Of a stretch of DNA of 64,000 nt, positions 22,899 to 32,104 are shown in pieces. Source of the DNA: Rodentibacter genomosp. 2 (lineage in GTDB: Bacteria > Pseudomonadota > Gammaproteobacteria > Enterobacterales > Pasteurellaceae); assembly GCA_001999425.1 (NCBI GenBank), contig MLHP01000013.1, positions 124,001-188,000 on the forward strand. The letters run 5' to 3'. The position numbers were made by a program, and so were the translations under genes. The notes under the pieces are model-generated. The model had not been told where the DNA came from. It worked only from the letters and a program-made list of their open reading frames with translations, and made no database searches. Every line of letters begins with the position of its first letter. The first letter of the stretch is position 1.

Positions 22899-23648
22899 TT
22901 ACCACGGCTGAGTCGTTGGGCCTAAGGTAAATTCACTGATATTTGTGTCTTCAGGTTGAGAGAGGGCAAATGCCACTACGTTCGCTACACGCGCCGCAGG
23001 GATTTCAAAAGTATCATAAAGCTCACGATAGCCTTTGGATGTTGCTTCATTAGTGATGTGATCGACTAATTCAGATTGCACCGCCGCAGGATAAATCGTT
23101 GCCGTACGAATGTTTGTACCAGCTTGAGCGGATTCCATACGTAATCCCTCCATAATGGCTTTTACCGCCCATTTTGTCCCACAGTAAACACTCGCACCGG
23201 GATACACTTTTAACCCAGCAACGGAAGAAACCGCTAGAATATGACCGGATTTTTGTGCTTCAAAAGTGGGCAATACTGCCGCAATACCGTTTAACACCCC
23301 TTTGATATTAACATCCACCATCGCATTCCAATGATTTGTTTCCAAGGAGGAAAGTGGTGAATTTGGCATTAAACCGGCATTTAAGAAAATCGCATCAACT
23401 TTGCCAAACGTATTTTTAGCAAGCTCAACCAACGCCGTATTATCTTCTGATTTCACTACATCCGTTACCCGATAAACGGCTTCCCCACCTTTGGCTTTAA
23501 TGTTTTCTACAATCGCTTGTAATTTAGCTTCACGACGCGCACCTAACACTAATTTTGCACCGTTTTCGGCTAATTTATATGCCGTAGCTTCACCTATACC
23601 TGATGAGGCTCCCGTGATAATAACAACTTTATCTTGAATATTGTTCAT
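22899..23648 (-). CDS. Short-chain dehydrogenase/reductase
   Basis: The 249-residue product is a classical SDR: cofactor motif TGASSGIGEATA (about 13-24), NAG (about 93-95), catalytic Ser in VSSVAG (about 143), and YCGTK (Tyr and Lys, about 156-160). An arginine-rich segment GARREAK after beta-2 suggests NADPH. I chose ATG at 23648, next to AGGAGAAATA, rather than the longer frame. Substrate is unknown. It sits downstream of an exported CMD-cupin gene and near DUF2255 and LysR genes, a combination that looks like one stress or detoxification unit. Confidence 0.88.
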   Translation of the reverse strand: MNNIQDKVVIITGASSGIGEATAYKLAENGAKLVLGARREAKLQAIVENIKAKGGEAVYRVTDVVKSEDNTALVELAKNTFGKVDAIFLNAGLMPNSPLSSLETNHWNAMVDVNIKGVLNGIAAVLPTFEAQKSGHILAVSSVAGLKVYPGASVYCGTKWAVKAIMEGLRMESAQAGTNIRTATIYPAAVQSELVDHITNEATSKGYRELYDTFEIPAARVANVVAFALSQPEDTNISEFTLGPTTQPW

Positions 23649-23697
23649 GTTATTTCTCCTAATTGATTTACAAAAATACATTAAAAAATGACCGCAC

Positions 23698-24744
23698 TTA
23701 TTTTAATTTTGCATAATCTTCATCCGAAACCGGTTCAAGCCACTCATTGCTCGTTACCTCACCGGGTACTTCAATGGCTAAATGTTGAAACCACGAATCT
23801 TTCGCCGCGCCATGCCAGTGTTTCACATTTGCGGGAATATTCACCACATCCCCCACCTTCAACTCTTGAGCAGGTTTGTCCCATTCTTGATAATAACCGC
23901 GTCCTGCCGTAACAATCAAAATTTGACCGCCCCCTTTAGCCGCATGGTGAATATGCCAATTATTGCGAACCGTTGGCTCAAAAGTAACGTTATATACCCC
24001 TACTTGCTCGGTAGAAATCGGAGCTAAATAGCTTTGCCCACTGAAATATTGGGCATAAGCATCATTTGATTTACCCAAAGGAAATTGACTCAGCGTTTCC
24101 ATTTTTTGTACCCCTATTTTTGTAATTTCGTTGATTTGAACATCAGTTAAGCCGTTCTTTTTTCCGATCTCAATATGAGCATTAAGTTGGCTTGGTACAT
24201 TTAATTGATTTAACGCCCCAATCGTGATGATTTCTCTTTCTTGCCAGTTGAGCAAGTCACTTGCAAAAATATCACCAAATAAATGAGTTTTTAAATAACG
24301 ATCAATATCGGGGGAAAGGCTGGATAAATCAACCTTCTGTCCCACTAAATCCGTTTGTGTTTTCGTACCGCGCTCTAAGATATTTGTGCCTTTTGGCAAA
24401 GCTGTCGCTACTCTGCCTTGTTCTGTTTTTGAGCCTTTTTCTTGTCTTTCTTTCACTGTTTCCGATAAGGTTGAAAGGGCATTTAAACTACGTGGAAAAC
24501 CGACATAAGCATAAAGTTGTACCATCGCATCTTTGGCTTCATTTACGGTTAAAGTTTTATCTAAAGCGTGATTTAACGTAGTTTTTAGTTCAATTTGATT
24601 ACCTGTTGCAGTAAAAACGCCGATAGCGGCTAACGCTTCTTGACGTGGTGTTAATTCCATTGTTTTGTTCTCCGCAAAAGTAAAGCCTGCTACACCGGCT
24701 CCTAAGAGTGAAATCCCCAAAAGGGTGAATAACTTTTTCTTCAT
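23698..24744 (-). CDS. Exported carboxymuconolactone decarboxylase-like/cupin fusion protein
   Basis: The 348-residue product begins with a Sec signal peptide (MKKKLFTLLGISLLGAGVAG, cleavage after FAE). Two CMD-type helical repeats follow (about 30-105 and 145-220), then a cupin (about 240-335) with metal-binding NWHIHH...GG and HWHGA. The CMD repeats have no CxxC, so this is not an AhpD-like peroxidase. The start could also be ATG at 24759; both have a plausible ribosome site. Function is unknown, but it probably acts in the periplasm on a small aromatic or lactone-like compound. Confidence 0.82.
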   Translation of the reverse strand: MKKKLFTLLGISLLGAGVAGFTFAENKTMELTPRQEALAAIGVFTATGNQIELKTTLNHALDKTLTVNEAKDAMVQLYAYVGFPRSLNALSTLSETVKERQEKGSKTEQGRVATALPKGTNILERGTKTQTDLVGQKVDLSSLSPDIDRYLKTHLFGDIFASDLLNWQEREIITIGALNQLNVPSQLNAHIEIGKKNGLTDVQINEITKIGVQKMETLSQFPLGKSNDAYAQYFSGQSYLAPISTEQVGVYNVTFEPTVRNNWHIHHAAKGGGQILIVTAGRGYYQEWDKPAQELKVGDVVNIPANVKHWHGAAKDSWFQHLAIEVPGEVTSNEWLEPVSDEDYAKLK

Positions 24745-24800
24745 TTTCAAATCCTTCATTTAGAGCCTCAATTACAAAATACGGTTAAAAATAACCGCAC

Positions 24801-25169
24801 TTACTTTTCCAAAATTTCTACTGTCGCTGCCCGAGAGCCGCTCCCGATCATATGTAACATATAACGACTTGACGCATATTTCTTGCGATAGGCTTGATCA
24901 ATTTTATCATTCAGTTGAGAATCATTGATTGAATTAAATGTCACATCAAAAACATTGTTTATTGCATAAATTTTACCTGCCTTCTGCCGAATTGCTGCTT
25001 GATACCAACTAGAATGTACACCACTATAAGCACGCACAAATAATCGCCCTTCCACAATCACCGCCCAAATCCAAGTAGGCGTACCCGTTGTTTGACTATC
25101 AGGGCGGAATGGAGCGATTTTTAAATCATCTGCAATATCAATTTGGCTTAAAACTTCTTTATCCCACAT
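24801..25169 (-). CDS. DUF2255 family protein
   Basis: The 122-residue product matches the DUF2255 family (PTWIWAVIVEGRLFVRAYSG near the middle, split-barrel-like). The family is found near oxidoreductases; its role is not known. The start at 25169 has AGGAG six bases upstream; ATG at 25172 is the alternative. It is divergent from the LysR gene at 25273 and followed by the CMD-cupin gene. Confidence 0.8.
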   Translation of the reverse strand: MWDKEVLSQIDIADDLKIAPFRPDSQTTGTPTWIWAVIVEGRLFVRAYSGVHSSWYQAAIRQKAGKIYAINNVFDVTFNSINDSQLNDKIDQAYRKKYASSRYMLHMIGSGSRAATVEILEK

Positions 25170-25272
25170 CATTTTCTCCTTAATCAAAACTGAGAGGCGG
25201 TGTTATTGTATTTATCTTCATAACTCCATACAATGAATAAAATAAGAAAACACAATTCCAAAAAATGAGATT

Positions 25273-26169
25273 ATGAATCGATTAGATGCCCTTAAATACT
25301 TTGTTGCCGCAGCGGAAAATCTAAGTTTTAAATTGACCGCACTTCATTTTTCCGTTTCACCACAAGTAATCAGTCGAGTGATTGCTGAATTAGAAAAAGA
25401 ACTCGGTGAACCTTTATTCAAGCGCAATACGCGTGCCATTAATTTAACGGATTTTGGCGAGAGGTTTCGTCCAAATGCGATTGCTTTTCTGCAAGAAGAG
25501 GAACGATTATTTGGATCAAAACAGGAAAATAATGAGTTAGTCGGTATGGTTAGGATCACCTTGCCTCCCTCTGATTATGCCGACCATATTTTGCAACAAT
25601 TATTGACCGCACTGAAACCTTATCCGTATATTGCCATTGATTGGCGAACAGATTTCGATACACTCAATGCTGTAGAGGATCAAATTGATATTGGTATCCG
25701 AATCAGCCGCACACCTAAAGCACATTGGGTTGCAAAGAAAATAATGATGTTGCGGGAACCTATCGTTGCCACCCCGGAATTAATTGCAAATGTTGGATTA
25801 CCGAAAGATATTCACGACTTAGTGGAAAATTTTCCCGTAGGGAATATTTTGAACCCTAAAACAGGTAAAGTGTGGGATTGGTTTATTGATAATGAGCCTG
25901 TTCCCTTACCAAAACCTTGTGTTGTAACCAGCGATATTCGTAGCTTATTACAAGCTGTGCTAGCTGGTAGAATTTTTGCCCCGATTATGTATCACGACTG
26001 CCAGAAATACATTGAAAACGGCACACTTCAAATGGTGCTAAACGACAAAGAATCCTCCCTTTGGGGGCTATATCTTTACCGTCCCTATCAGCCTATCACC
26101 CCCAAACGGGTTCAGGTAGTATTTGAGATATTGGAAAAGATCTTAATGAGAAATAAAGGTTTAATCTAA
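25273..26169 (+). CDS. LysR-family transcriptional regulator
   Basis: The 298-residue product has the LysR winged helix-turn-helix at the N terminus (MNRLDALKYFVAAAENLSF to about residue 60) and a periplasmic-binding-like effector domain (about 90-295). It is divergently placed to DUF2255 and the CMD-cupin/SDR genes, across an 85-base spacer, so these are its likely targets. It contains two in-gene uptake signals, both read as TAL. Confidence 0.88.
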   Translation: MNRLDALKYFVAAAENLSFKLTALHFSVSPQVISRVIAELEKELGEPLFKRNTRAINLTDFGERFRPNAIAFLQEEERLFGSKQENNELVGMVRITLPPSDYADHILQQLLTALKPYPYIAIDWRTDFDTLNAVEDQIDIGIRISRTPKAHWVAKKIMMLREPIVATPELIANVGLPKDIHDLVENFPVGNILNPKTGKVWDWFIDNEPVPLPKPCVVTSDIRSLLQAVLAGRIFAPIMYHDCQKYIENGTLQMVLNDKESSLWGLYLYRPYQPITPKRVQVVFEILEKILMRNKGLI

Positions 26170-26215
26170 CACGACAAGCTTGAGGAAATAGCTACATCAT
26201 ACCAAAACAGTGAAA

Positions 26216-26266
26216 AAACAACCGCACTTTAATCTATTCATAATGAATAAACTAAAGTGCGGTTGT
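26216..26266. terminator. Long bidirectional terminator of rnpB and the LysR gene
   Basis: AACAACCGCACTTTA and TAAAGTGCGGTTGTT pair, and the inner part (TCTATTCAT with ATGAATAAA) extends the stem to about 24 bp with few mismatches. T runs lie on both sides. It begins five bases from the rnpB 3' end. Confidence 0.9.
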
Positions 26267-26270
26267 TTTT

Positions 26271-26643
<373 letters not shown>

Positions 26644-26649
26644 GCGCGT

Positions 26650-26678
26650 AGTATAGAGATTAATAAAAGTGTGGTCAA
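26650..26678 (-). promoter_or_regulatory. rnpB sigma-70 promoter
   Basis: TTGACC (26673-26678) and TATACT (26650-26655) are 17 bases apart on the minus strand. The GC-rich stretch between -10 and the RNA 5' end (ACGCGCC) is a stringent-type discriminator, as in rRNA promoters. The -35 overlaps a degraded uptake signal. Confidence 0.85.
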
Positions 26679-26679
26679 T

Positions 26680-26753
26680 AAAATCCAATGGATTTTGAAC
26701 ATTGGCTTTGCCAACGGCAGTGAAGCCGTAAGTAATCGCATTAGCGATTAGGC
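26680..26753. repeat. Array of four adjacent small hairpins
   Basis: Four perfect dyads follow each other: AAAATCC/GGATTTT, TTGGC/GCCAA, ACGGC/GCCGT, and TAATCGC/GCGATTA. The second and third can also re-pair (TGCC/GGCA). It starts right after the rnpB -35 and ends before kdsD. It resembles an intergenic palindromic repeat unit (REP/ERIC-like); I do not recognise its family. Confidence 0.5.
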
Positions 26754-26826
26754 ATAATTTTTCATTCGTATTTTTATCTCATTCAGCTAAAATACCCACA
26801 ATGTTAACCGCACTTTAGGACTGTTC

Positions 26827-27762
26827 ATGAACTATCTACAAATTGCACGCGATACGCTTTCCGTAGAAAGTCTCGCACTCACCCAATTAAGCCAACGTTT
26901 AGATGAAAATTTCAACCAAATCGTTAATCTTATTTTGGCTTGCCAAGGCCGCCTTGTCATCGGCGGGATTGGCAAATCAGGCTTAATTGGAAAAAAAATG
27001 GTTGCAACTTTTGCCTCCACTGGTACACCCAGTTTCTTTCTACATCCCACAGAAGCATTTCATGGTGATCTAGGTATGCTCAAACCGATTGATATTGTCA
27101 TGCTCATTTCTTATAGCGGTGAAACAGATGATGTCAATAAACTGATTCCAAGTTTGAAAAACTTTGGCAATACAATTATTGCTCTCACTAGTAATAAACA
27201 CTCCACCCTTGCCCGTCATGCGGATTATGTATTGGATATCACGGTTGAGCGTGAAGTTTGCCCAAATAATCTTGCGCCAACCACCTCAGCCCTTGTGACA
27301 CTGGCATTAGGTGATGCCCTTGCAGTATCGCTCATCACCGCAAGAAATTTCCAACCTGCCGATTTTGCCAAATTCCATCCGGGTGGTAGTCTAGGTCGCC
27401 GATTGCTTTGTCGAGTCAAAGATCAAATGCAAACACACTTACCGACTATTTCACCCGCTACAAATTTCACCGATTGTTTAACTGTGATGAATGAAGGACG
27501 AATGGGAGTTGCACTTGTTATGGAAAACAATCAATTAAAAGGCATTATCACTGATGGAGACATTCGCCGCGCCCTTACTGCGAATGGCGAAGCAACACTT
27601 AAGAAAACGGCTCAAGATTTTATGACAAGTTCACCAAAAACCATTAATCAAAACGAATTTTTAGCAAAAGCGGAAGATTTTATGAAAGAGAAAAAAATCC
27701 ATTCCCTTGTGGCAGTCGATGATGAAAATAACGTGGTGGGTTTAATCGAATTTTCAAGTTAA
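26827..27762 (+). CDS. kdsD: Arabinose-5-phosphate isomerase
   Basis: KdsD converts ribulose-5-P to arabinose-5-P, the first step to Kdo for lipooligosaccharide. The 311-residue product has an SIS domain (about 30-165, with GIGKSGLIGKKMVATFASTG) and two CBS domains (about 200-311). It is 9 bases upstream of kdsC, the next pathway gene. Confidence 0.96.
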   Translation: MNYLQIARDTLSVESLALTQLSQRLDENFNQIVNLILACQGRLVIGGIGKSGLIGKKMVATFASTGTPSFFLHPTEAFHGDLGMLKPIDIVMLISYSGETDDVNKLIPSLKNFGNTIIALTSNKHSTLARHADYVLDITVEREVCPNNLAPTTSALVTLALGDALAVSLITARNFQPADFAKFHPGGSLGRRLLCRVKDQMQTHLPTISPATNFTDCLTVMNEGRMGVALVMENNQLKGIITDGDIRRALTANGEATLKKTAQDFMTSSPKTINQNEFLAKAEDFMKEKKIHSLVAVDDENNVVGLIEFSS

Positions 27763-27771
27763 GGAAAACAA

Positions 27772-28314
27772 ATGCAACAAAAACTCAAAAAAATTAAATT
27801 GGTGATTACCGATGTGGACGGTGTGCTCACCGATGGGTTGCTCCACTATGATGCCAATGGCGAAGCCATTAAAAGTTTCCATGTGCGTGATGGGTTAGGC
27901 ATTAAAATGTTGATGGAATCAGGTATTCAAGTTGCACTACTTTCAGGCAGAGATTCTGCCATTTTACGTCGCCGCATTGCGGATCTCGGCATCACCTTAT
28001 TCTTTCTTGGCAAATTAGAGAAAGAAAGTGCCTGTTTTGAATTAATGAAGCAAGCCGGCGTGAAACCTGAAGAAACCGCTTATATTGGCGATGATAGTGT
28101 GGATCTTCCTGCTTTTGCCGTCAGCGGACTTTCTTTTGCCGTGGCAGATGCCCCCTATTATGTGAAAAATGCAGCAGATCATGTGCTTTCTCTCGGTGGA
28201 GGAAAAGGCGCATTTCGTGAAATGTCGGATATGATTCTAACCGCTCAAGGAAAATCCTCAGTCTTTGACAGTGCACAGGGATTTTTAAAATCGGTCAAAA
28301 ATATGGCGCAATAA
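27772..28314 (+). CDS. kdsC: Kdo-8-phosphate phosphatase
   Basis: KdsC is a tetrameric HAD phosphatase that frees Kdo from Kdo-8-P. The 180-residue product has the HAD nucleophile motif ITDVDGVLTDG (about 12-22), LLSGRDS, and YIGDDSVD (about 103-110). It lacks a cap domain, as is usual for the family. It is co-transcribed with kdsD. Confidence 0.97.
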   Translation: MQQKLKKIKLVITDVDGVLTDGLLHYDANGEAIKSFHVRDGLGIKMLMESGIQVALLSGRDSAILRRRIADLGITLFFLGKLEKESACFELMKQAGVKPEETAYIGDDSVDLPAFAVSGLSFAVADAPYYVKNAADHVLSLGGGKGAFREMSDMILTAQGKSSVFDSAQGFLKSVKNMAQ

Positions 28315-28414
28315 CTAAATTTAGAAAAAGAAAAGGAATTCACTTTCATAATTTAATTTAATCTTTGGTATTATTAACCGCTCTTTTATAACAGTAACGA
28401 TGGAGAAGACAGAT

Positions 28415-28699
28415 ATGATAGGCGTTTATGCAACTTGCCAAGTAAAACAAGGTTTTGAAACCGAATTTGAAGATTTAGTCAAACAATTCATCACTGAAAG
28501 CCGAACTCATCAAGGTTGTCAAAGCTATGACTGCGGTGTAGTGACAGAAAAAGCTCGAACTTACTGTTTTATTGAACGTTGGATGGCGCAAGCCGACTTA
28601 GATGCTCACCTAGCTTCTCCATTCTTTCAACAAAATGCACCTAAATTAATCGAAATGTTGGAAAATGGTTTAGATATTAATGTCGTGAATTTTATCTAA
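28415..28699 (+). CDS. Antibiotic biosynthesis monooxygenase (ABM) domain protein
   Basis: The 94-residue product is a single ferredoxin-like ABM domain (IGVYATCQVKQGFETEFEDL, ESRTHQGCQSYD, and FIERWMAQADLDAHLASPFF). Such small proteins act as cofactor-free monooxygenases or aldehyde/quinone-modifying enzymes, often in dimers. I chose ATG at 28415 (GGAGA upstream). Substrate unknown. It ends with a good terminator. Confidence 0.85.
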   Translation: MIGVYATCQVKQGFETEFEDLVKQFITESRTHQGCQSYDCGVVTEKARTYCFIERWMAQADLDAHLASPFFQQNAPKLIEMLENGLDINVVNFI

Positions 28700-28759
28700 A
28701 TTGTCGGAGGTTATTCCCTCTATCTAAAAATTAAATTAGTTCACGACTAATAAAACAGA

Positions 28760-28788
28760 AAAAGGCTGTAACACAGCCTTTTTATTAT
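28760..28788 (+). terminator. ABM gene terminator
   Basis: AAAAGGCTGT pairs with ACAGCCTTTT around AAC and runs into TTATTATTT. Confidence 0.9.
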
Positions 28789-28810
28789 TTATCGGATTTT
28801 TTGACCGCAC

Positions 28811-29521
28811 TTAATTGCTAGAACCGGTAGCTTTATTGAGCAATACTTTCACAATTTTCGGCACACCTTCGCCAGCTTTTTCTTTCACTGCAATAACATG
28901 CTTGCGAATAAAGCCAGTATTAGGATTTGGGTCAATAAGATAAATCGTTGCGCCATAAGGTGCTTCATTGACTAAGCTATTGGCGGGATAAACTTGTAGC
29001 GATGTACCAATCACGATCACAATATCCGCTTTTTTTACTAATTTGACTGCTTGATCCAGCATTGGCACATTTTCCCCAAAGAAAACAATATGCGGACGCA
29101 TTGGATACCCTTGGTTATCTTTATCGTCAATATGCTGATCACCCAAGCAAGGAACGATGTAATCCGTATTAAAACTACTTCTCGCTTTGTTCAGCTCACC
29201 GTGCAAATGCAATACATTTTGGCTGCCTGCACGTTCGTGTAAATCATCAACATTTTGAGTGATGATCTTTACATCATAGGCCTTTTCAAGCTCCACTAAA
29301 GCGAGATGTGCCGCATTCGGTTGAGCCGCTTGAGCATTGCGACGGCGTTCATTATAAAATTCCAATACCTTAGCCCGGTTCTTTTTCAACGCCTCAGGTG
29401 TACAAACTTCCTCAATCTTATACCCAGCCCACAAGCCATCTTCCGCACGAAAAGTCGGAATTCCACTCTCGGCACTGATACCGGCACCGGTTAAAACAAC
29501 ACAAGCTGGTTTTTTATTCAT
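28811..29521 (-). CDS. Sir2-family NAD-dependent deacylase lacking the zinc cysteines
   Basis: The 236-residue product is a sirtuin: NAD motif GAGISAESGIPTFR (about 13-26), QNVDDLHERAG (about 90-100) with HLHGE (catalytic His), and GTSLQVYPA. In the region where CobB and other sirtuins have a Cys4 zinc site, this protein has only one Cys (VPCLG). It still has RPHIVFFGE. It is probably a CobB-like protein deacylase from the zinc-free subfamily I associate with Bacteroidetes and some Proteobacteria; activity is inferred. Confidence 0.88.
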   Translation of the reverse strand: MNKKPACVVLTGAGISAESGIPTFRAEDGLWAGYKIEEVCTPEALKKNRAKVLEFYNERRRNAQAAQPNAAHLALVELEKAYDVKIITQNVDDLHERAGSQNVLHLHGELNKARSSFNTDYIVPCLGDQHIDDKDNQGYPMRPHIVFFGENVPMLDQAVKLVKKADIVIVIGTSLQVYPANSLVNEAPYGATIYLIDPNPNTGFIRKHVIAVKEKAGEGVPKIVKVLLNKATGSSN

Positions 29522-29707
29522 AATATTTTTCTCTATTTTATTACAATGATGAATTTTATCTGTTCAACCCTATTTACTAGGTTCATAGGCTTTTAGTTAA
29601 GATAAGAAGTTTAAAATCCGATCCTTGTCTGAACAATAGAGGCATATCCAACTGCTCGGCAAGCCAACCGGTCCAATCTAGCCCAATTTAGACATTATTC
29701 CCCCTAT

Positions 29708-30736
29708 TTAGGAACAATTCATCCGTTTTTCAATATCGCTTTTCAACTCACACTTTTCTTCATCGCTGAGAAAAGCAGCACAAATAGCGTTTTCAAGCAA
29801 CTGTTGGGCTTCGTTTTCATTTAATTGGTATTCTCGTGCCAATAAATCAAACTCTTGCTGAATATTAGTTTGAGAAACGGTCATATTGTCGGTATTTAAT
29901 GTGGCAATAATTCCCTTCACAAGGAATGTTCTAAGCGGATAATGTTTTAAGTGATCGATAGCTTTGGTTTGTAAATTACTGCAAGGGCACATTTCCACTG
30001 CAATGTGGCGGTGGGCTAAAGATTGCATGACTGATTCCGATTCTGCCGCACGAATACCGTGTCCGATACGGATTGCGCCAAGGTCAATGGCTTGTTGAAC
30101 ATTCTCCGCTCCCGCTGCTTCACCGGCGTGAATGGTAAAAGGTACACCGAGTGATTTGGCGAGTTCAAATTCTTTTGCAAAATTCATGGTGGGATAACCG
30201 GCTTCAGGGCCAGCTAAATCCACTGCAACCACCCCTGCTTTCCCTGTTGAAAGGTATTTTTTTGCCATTCGTACGGTTTCTAAATTCCCTTCTTGCGAGC
30301 CTATACCGCGTAAACAGCATAATATTAAATTTGCTTTAAATAATCGGCTTTCCGTTAATCCTTCTTGTAAACCTGCTAAGGCAGCTTCTACCACCTGTGA
30401 TTGAGTTAAACCTTTTTGCGTGTGAAGTTGTGGAGCAAAACGAATTTCAACATAGGCTACCCCTTGTTGATCTAAGCGTTTTAATAAATCAGAAACCGCA
30501 GAGGTGATTGCCTCTGAGCTTTGCAGTAAAGAAACGGGAATCGCAAAACAGTTAAGATATTGGTTAAGATCTGTGCAATCTTGGGGGGCGGAAACCAGAG
30601 AAAGAAGCTGTTCAACATTTTGGGCTGGTAAGGCGATATTCTGTTTTTCTGCCCATTTAAACATCCATTCCGGAGAAAGTGAACCGTCTAGGTGAAGGTG
30701 TAAATCAATCAGGCCATATTTAGTAAAATTTTTCAT
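29708..30736 (-). CDS. add: Adenosine deaminase
   Basis: It converts adenosine (or deoxyadenosine) to inosine for purine salvage. The 342-residue product has the zinc ligands in DLHLHLDGS (about 10-18), HAGEAAG with catalytic Glu, and NTDNMTVS. The start is ATG at 30736; a TTG at 30748 is possible but less likely. It is downstream of apbC, separated by a terminator. Confidence 0.93.
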   Translation of the reverse strand: MKNFTKYGLIDLHLHLDGSLSPEWMFKWAEKQNIALPAQNVEQLLSLVSAPQDCTDLNQYLNCFAIPVSLLQSSEAITSAVSDLLKRLDQQGVAYVEIRFAPQLHTQKGLTQSQVVEAALAGLQEGLTESRLFKANLILCCLRGIGSQEGNLETVRMAKKYLSTGKAGVVAVDLAGPEAGYPTMNFAKEFELAKSLGVPFTIHAGEAAGAENVQQAIDLGAIRIGHGIRAAESESVMQSLAHRHIAVEMCPCSNLQTKAIDHLKHYPLRTFLVKGIIATLNTDNMTVSQTNIQQEFDLLAREYQLNENEAQQLLENAICAAFLSDEEKCELKSDIEKRMNCS

Positions 30737-30810
30737 TGTTGTACTCAATTAGTTAGAAAGGTGATAAGAAATTGCACGGTATTTTAATCCTAAAAGAAAA
30801 AGGGAACAAG

Positions 30811-30836
30811 AAAGGGCTGTCAATACAGCCCTTATC
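30811..30836 (-). terminator. apbC terminator
   Basis: AAGGGCTGT and ACAGCCCTT pair around a four-base loop, directly after the apbC stop. Confidence 0.8.
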
Positions 30837-30837
30837 C

Positions 30838-31950
30838 TTACTTCACTTCCCTAAACAAAATCTCACTTGGTATCACCGAGCCTTGCCAGTAAAGTTCGGT
30901 CGATACTTTCTCTGCCAGTTGTAGGAAAGCTTGTGTGATTTCACTTTCCGGCGCGGCAACGACAGTTGGATTACCGGCATCCAAATCTTCACGAATACGA
31001 ATATGTAAAGGCAACTGTGCCAACACTTTCACATTGTATTTTTCCGCCATTTTTTCTGCACCGCCCGTACCAAAAATAGCCTCATGATGACCGCACTTAC
31101 CACAAATATGCATTGACATATTTTCTACAATCCCTAGCACCGGCACAGACACCCGTTCAAACATTGAAACCCCTTTTACCGCATCAAGTAATGCAATATC
31201 TTGTGGTGTTGTTACCACTACGGCGCCGGTTACCGGAATTTGTTGTGACAGGGTAAGTTGAATGTCGCCGGTACCCGGTGGCATATCAATCACCAAATAA
31301 TCCAAGCTATCCCATAATGTTTCGTTCAATAATTGGCTCAATGCGCTACTTGCCATTGGGCCACGCCAAATAGTCGCGCTATCCTCATCCATTAAAAAAC
31401 CAATGGAATTAGCCGACAAGCCATGTGCTTTAATTGGCGTAATATGTTGATTATCCGGCGATGTTGGGCGCTGATGTGGTGCACCGAGCATATGTGGTAC
31501 AGAAGGCCCATAAATATCCGCATCTAAAATGCCTACACGCGCCCCTTGAGCTTGTAACGCAAGGGCTAAATTCACGGAAACGCTAGATTTCCCTACCCCG
31601 CCTTTGCCTGATGTCACTGCAATGATGTTTTTCACGCCTTTTACGGCAGGTTGGTTATTGGCACGTTTTAGTGTAGCGATTTGATAACTCACCGACCATT
31701 TGATTTCCTTGCAATCCGCTACTTGCAACAAGGCATCGGATAACGCTTGTTTAAGTTGCTCGACAGCGGTATTCCAAGCAAAAGGGAATTGCAATTCAAT
31801 ACGTAATGTTTCACCGCCCTTTTCTATTTTTTTTAACACATTAAGAGCAATGAGATCTTTTTGCAGACTGGGATGAGTAAAATGCTGAAAAAGTTGGAGA
31901 AGATCGGCTTGTTGCTCCGCGCTGATATTTTCAGAAAAAAAGATTGCCAT
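30838..31950 (-). CDS. apbC: Iron-sulfur cluster carrier ATPase ApbC/Mrp
   Basis: ApbC is a P-loop scaffold that carries and transfers Fe-S clusters. The 370-residue product has an N-terminal MIP18-like part (about 1-95), the deviant Walker A GKGGVGKS (115-122), DADIYGPS, and the CxxC-type ICGKCGHH (about 284-291), which binds the cluster. It is divergent from metG, a conserved neighbour pair. Confidence 0.96.
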   Translation of the reverse strand: MAIFFSENISAEQQADLLQLFQHFTHPSLQKDLIALNVLKKIEKGGETLRIELQFPFAWNTAVEQLKQALSDALLQVADCKEIKWSVSYQIATLKRANNQPAVKGVKNIIAVTSGKGGVGKSSVSVNLALALQAQGARVGILDADIYGPSVPHMLGAPHQRPTSPDNQHITPIKAHGLSANSIGFLMDEDSATIWRGPMASSALSQLLNETLWDSLDYLVIDMPPGTGDIQLTLSQQIPVTGAVVVTTPQDIALLDAVKGVSMFERVSVPVLGIVENMSMHICGKCGHHEAIFGTGGAEKMAEKYNVKVLAQLPLHIRIREDLDAGNPTVVAAPESEITQAFLQLAEKVSTELYWQGSVIPSEILFREVK

Positions 31951-32104
31951 AAAAAATCCTACTAAAACAATAGAGTAAATTCATTAGGCGTATTTAACCA
32001 TTTTAATGCTATTCTGTTAAGACAAAATGTGACCGAACTAGAAAAAATACCGTTTATCGGGTAAGATAGCGCACAATTTTTTGTGTAAGTAAAAGAGAAT
32101 AAAA

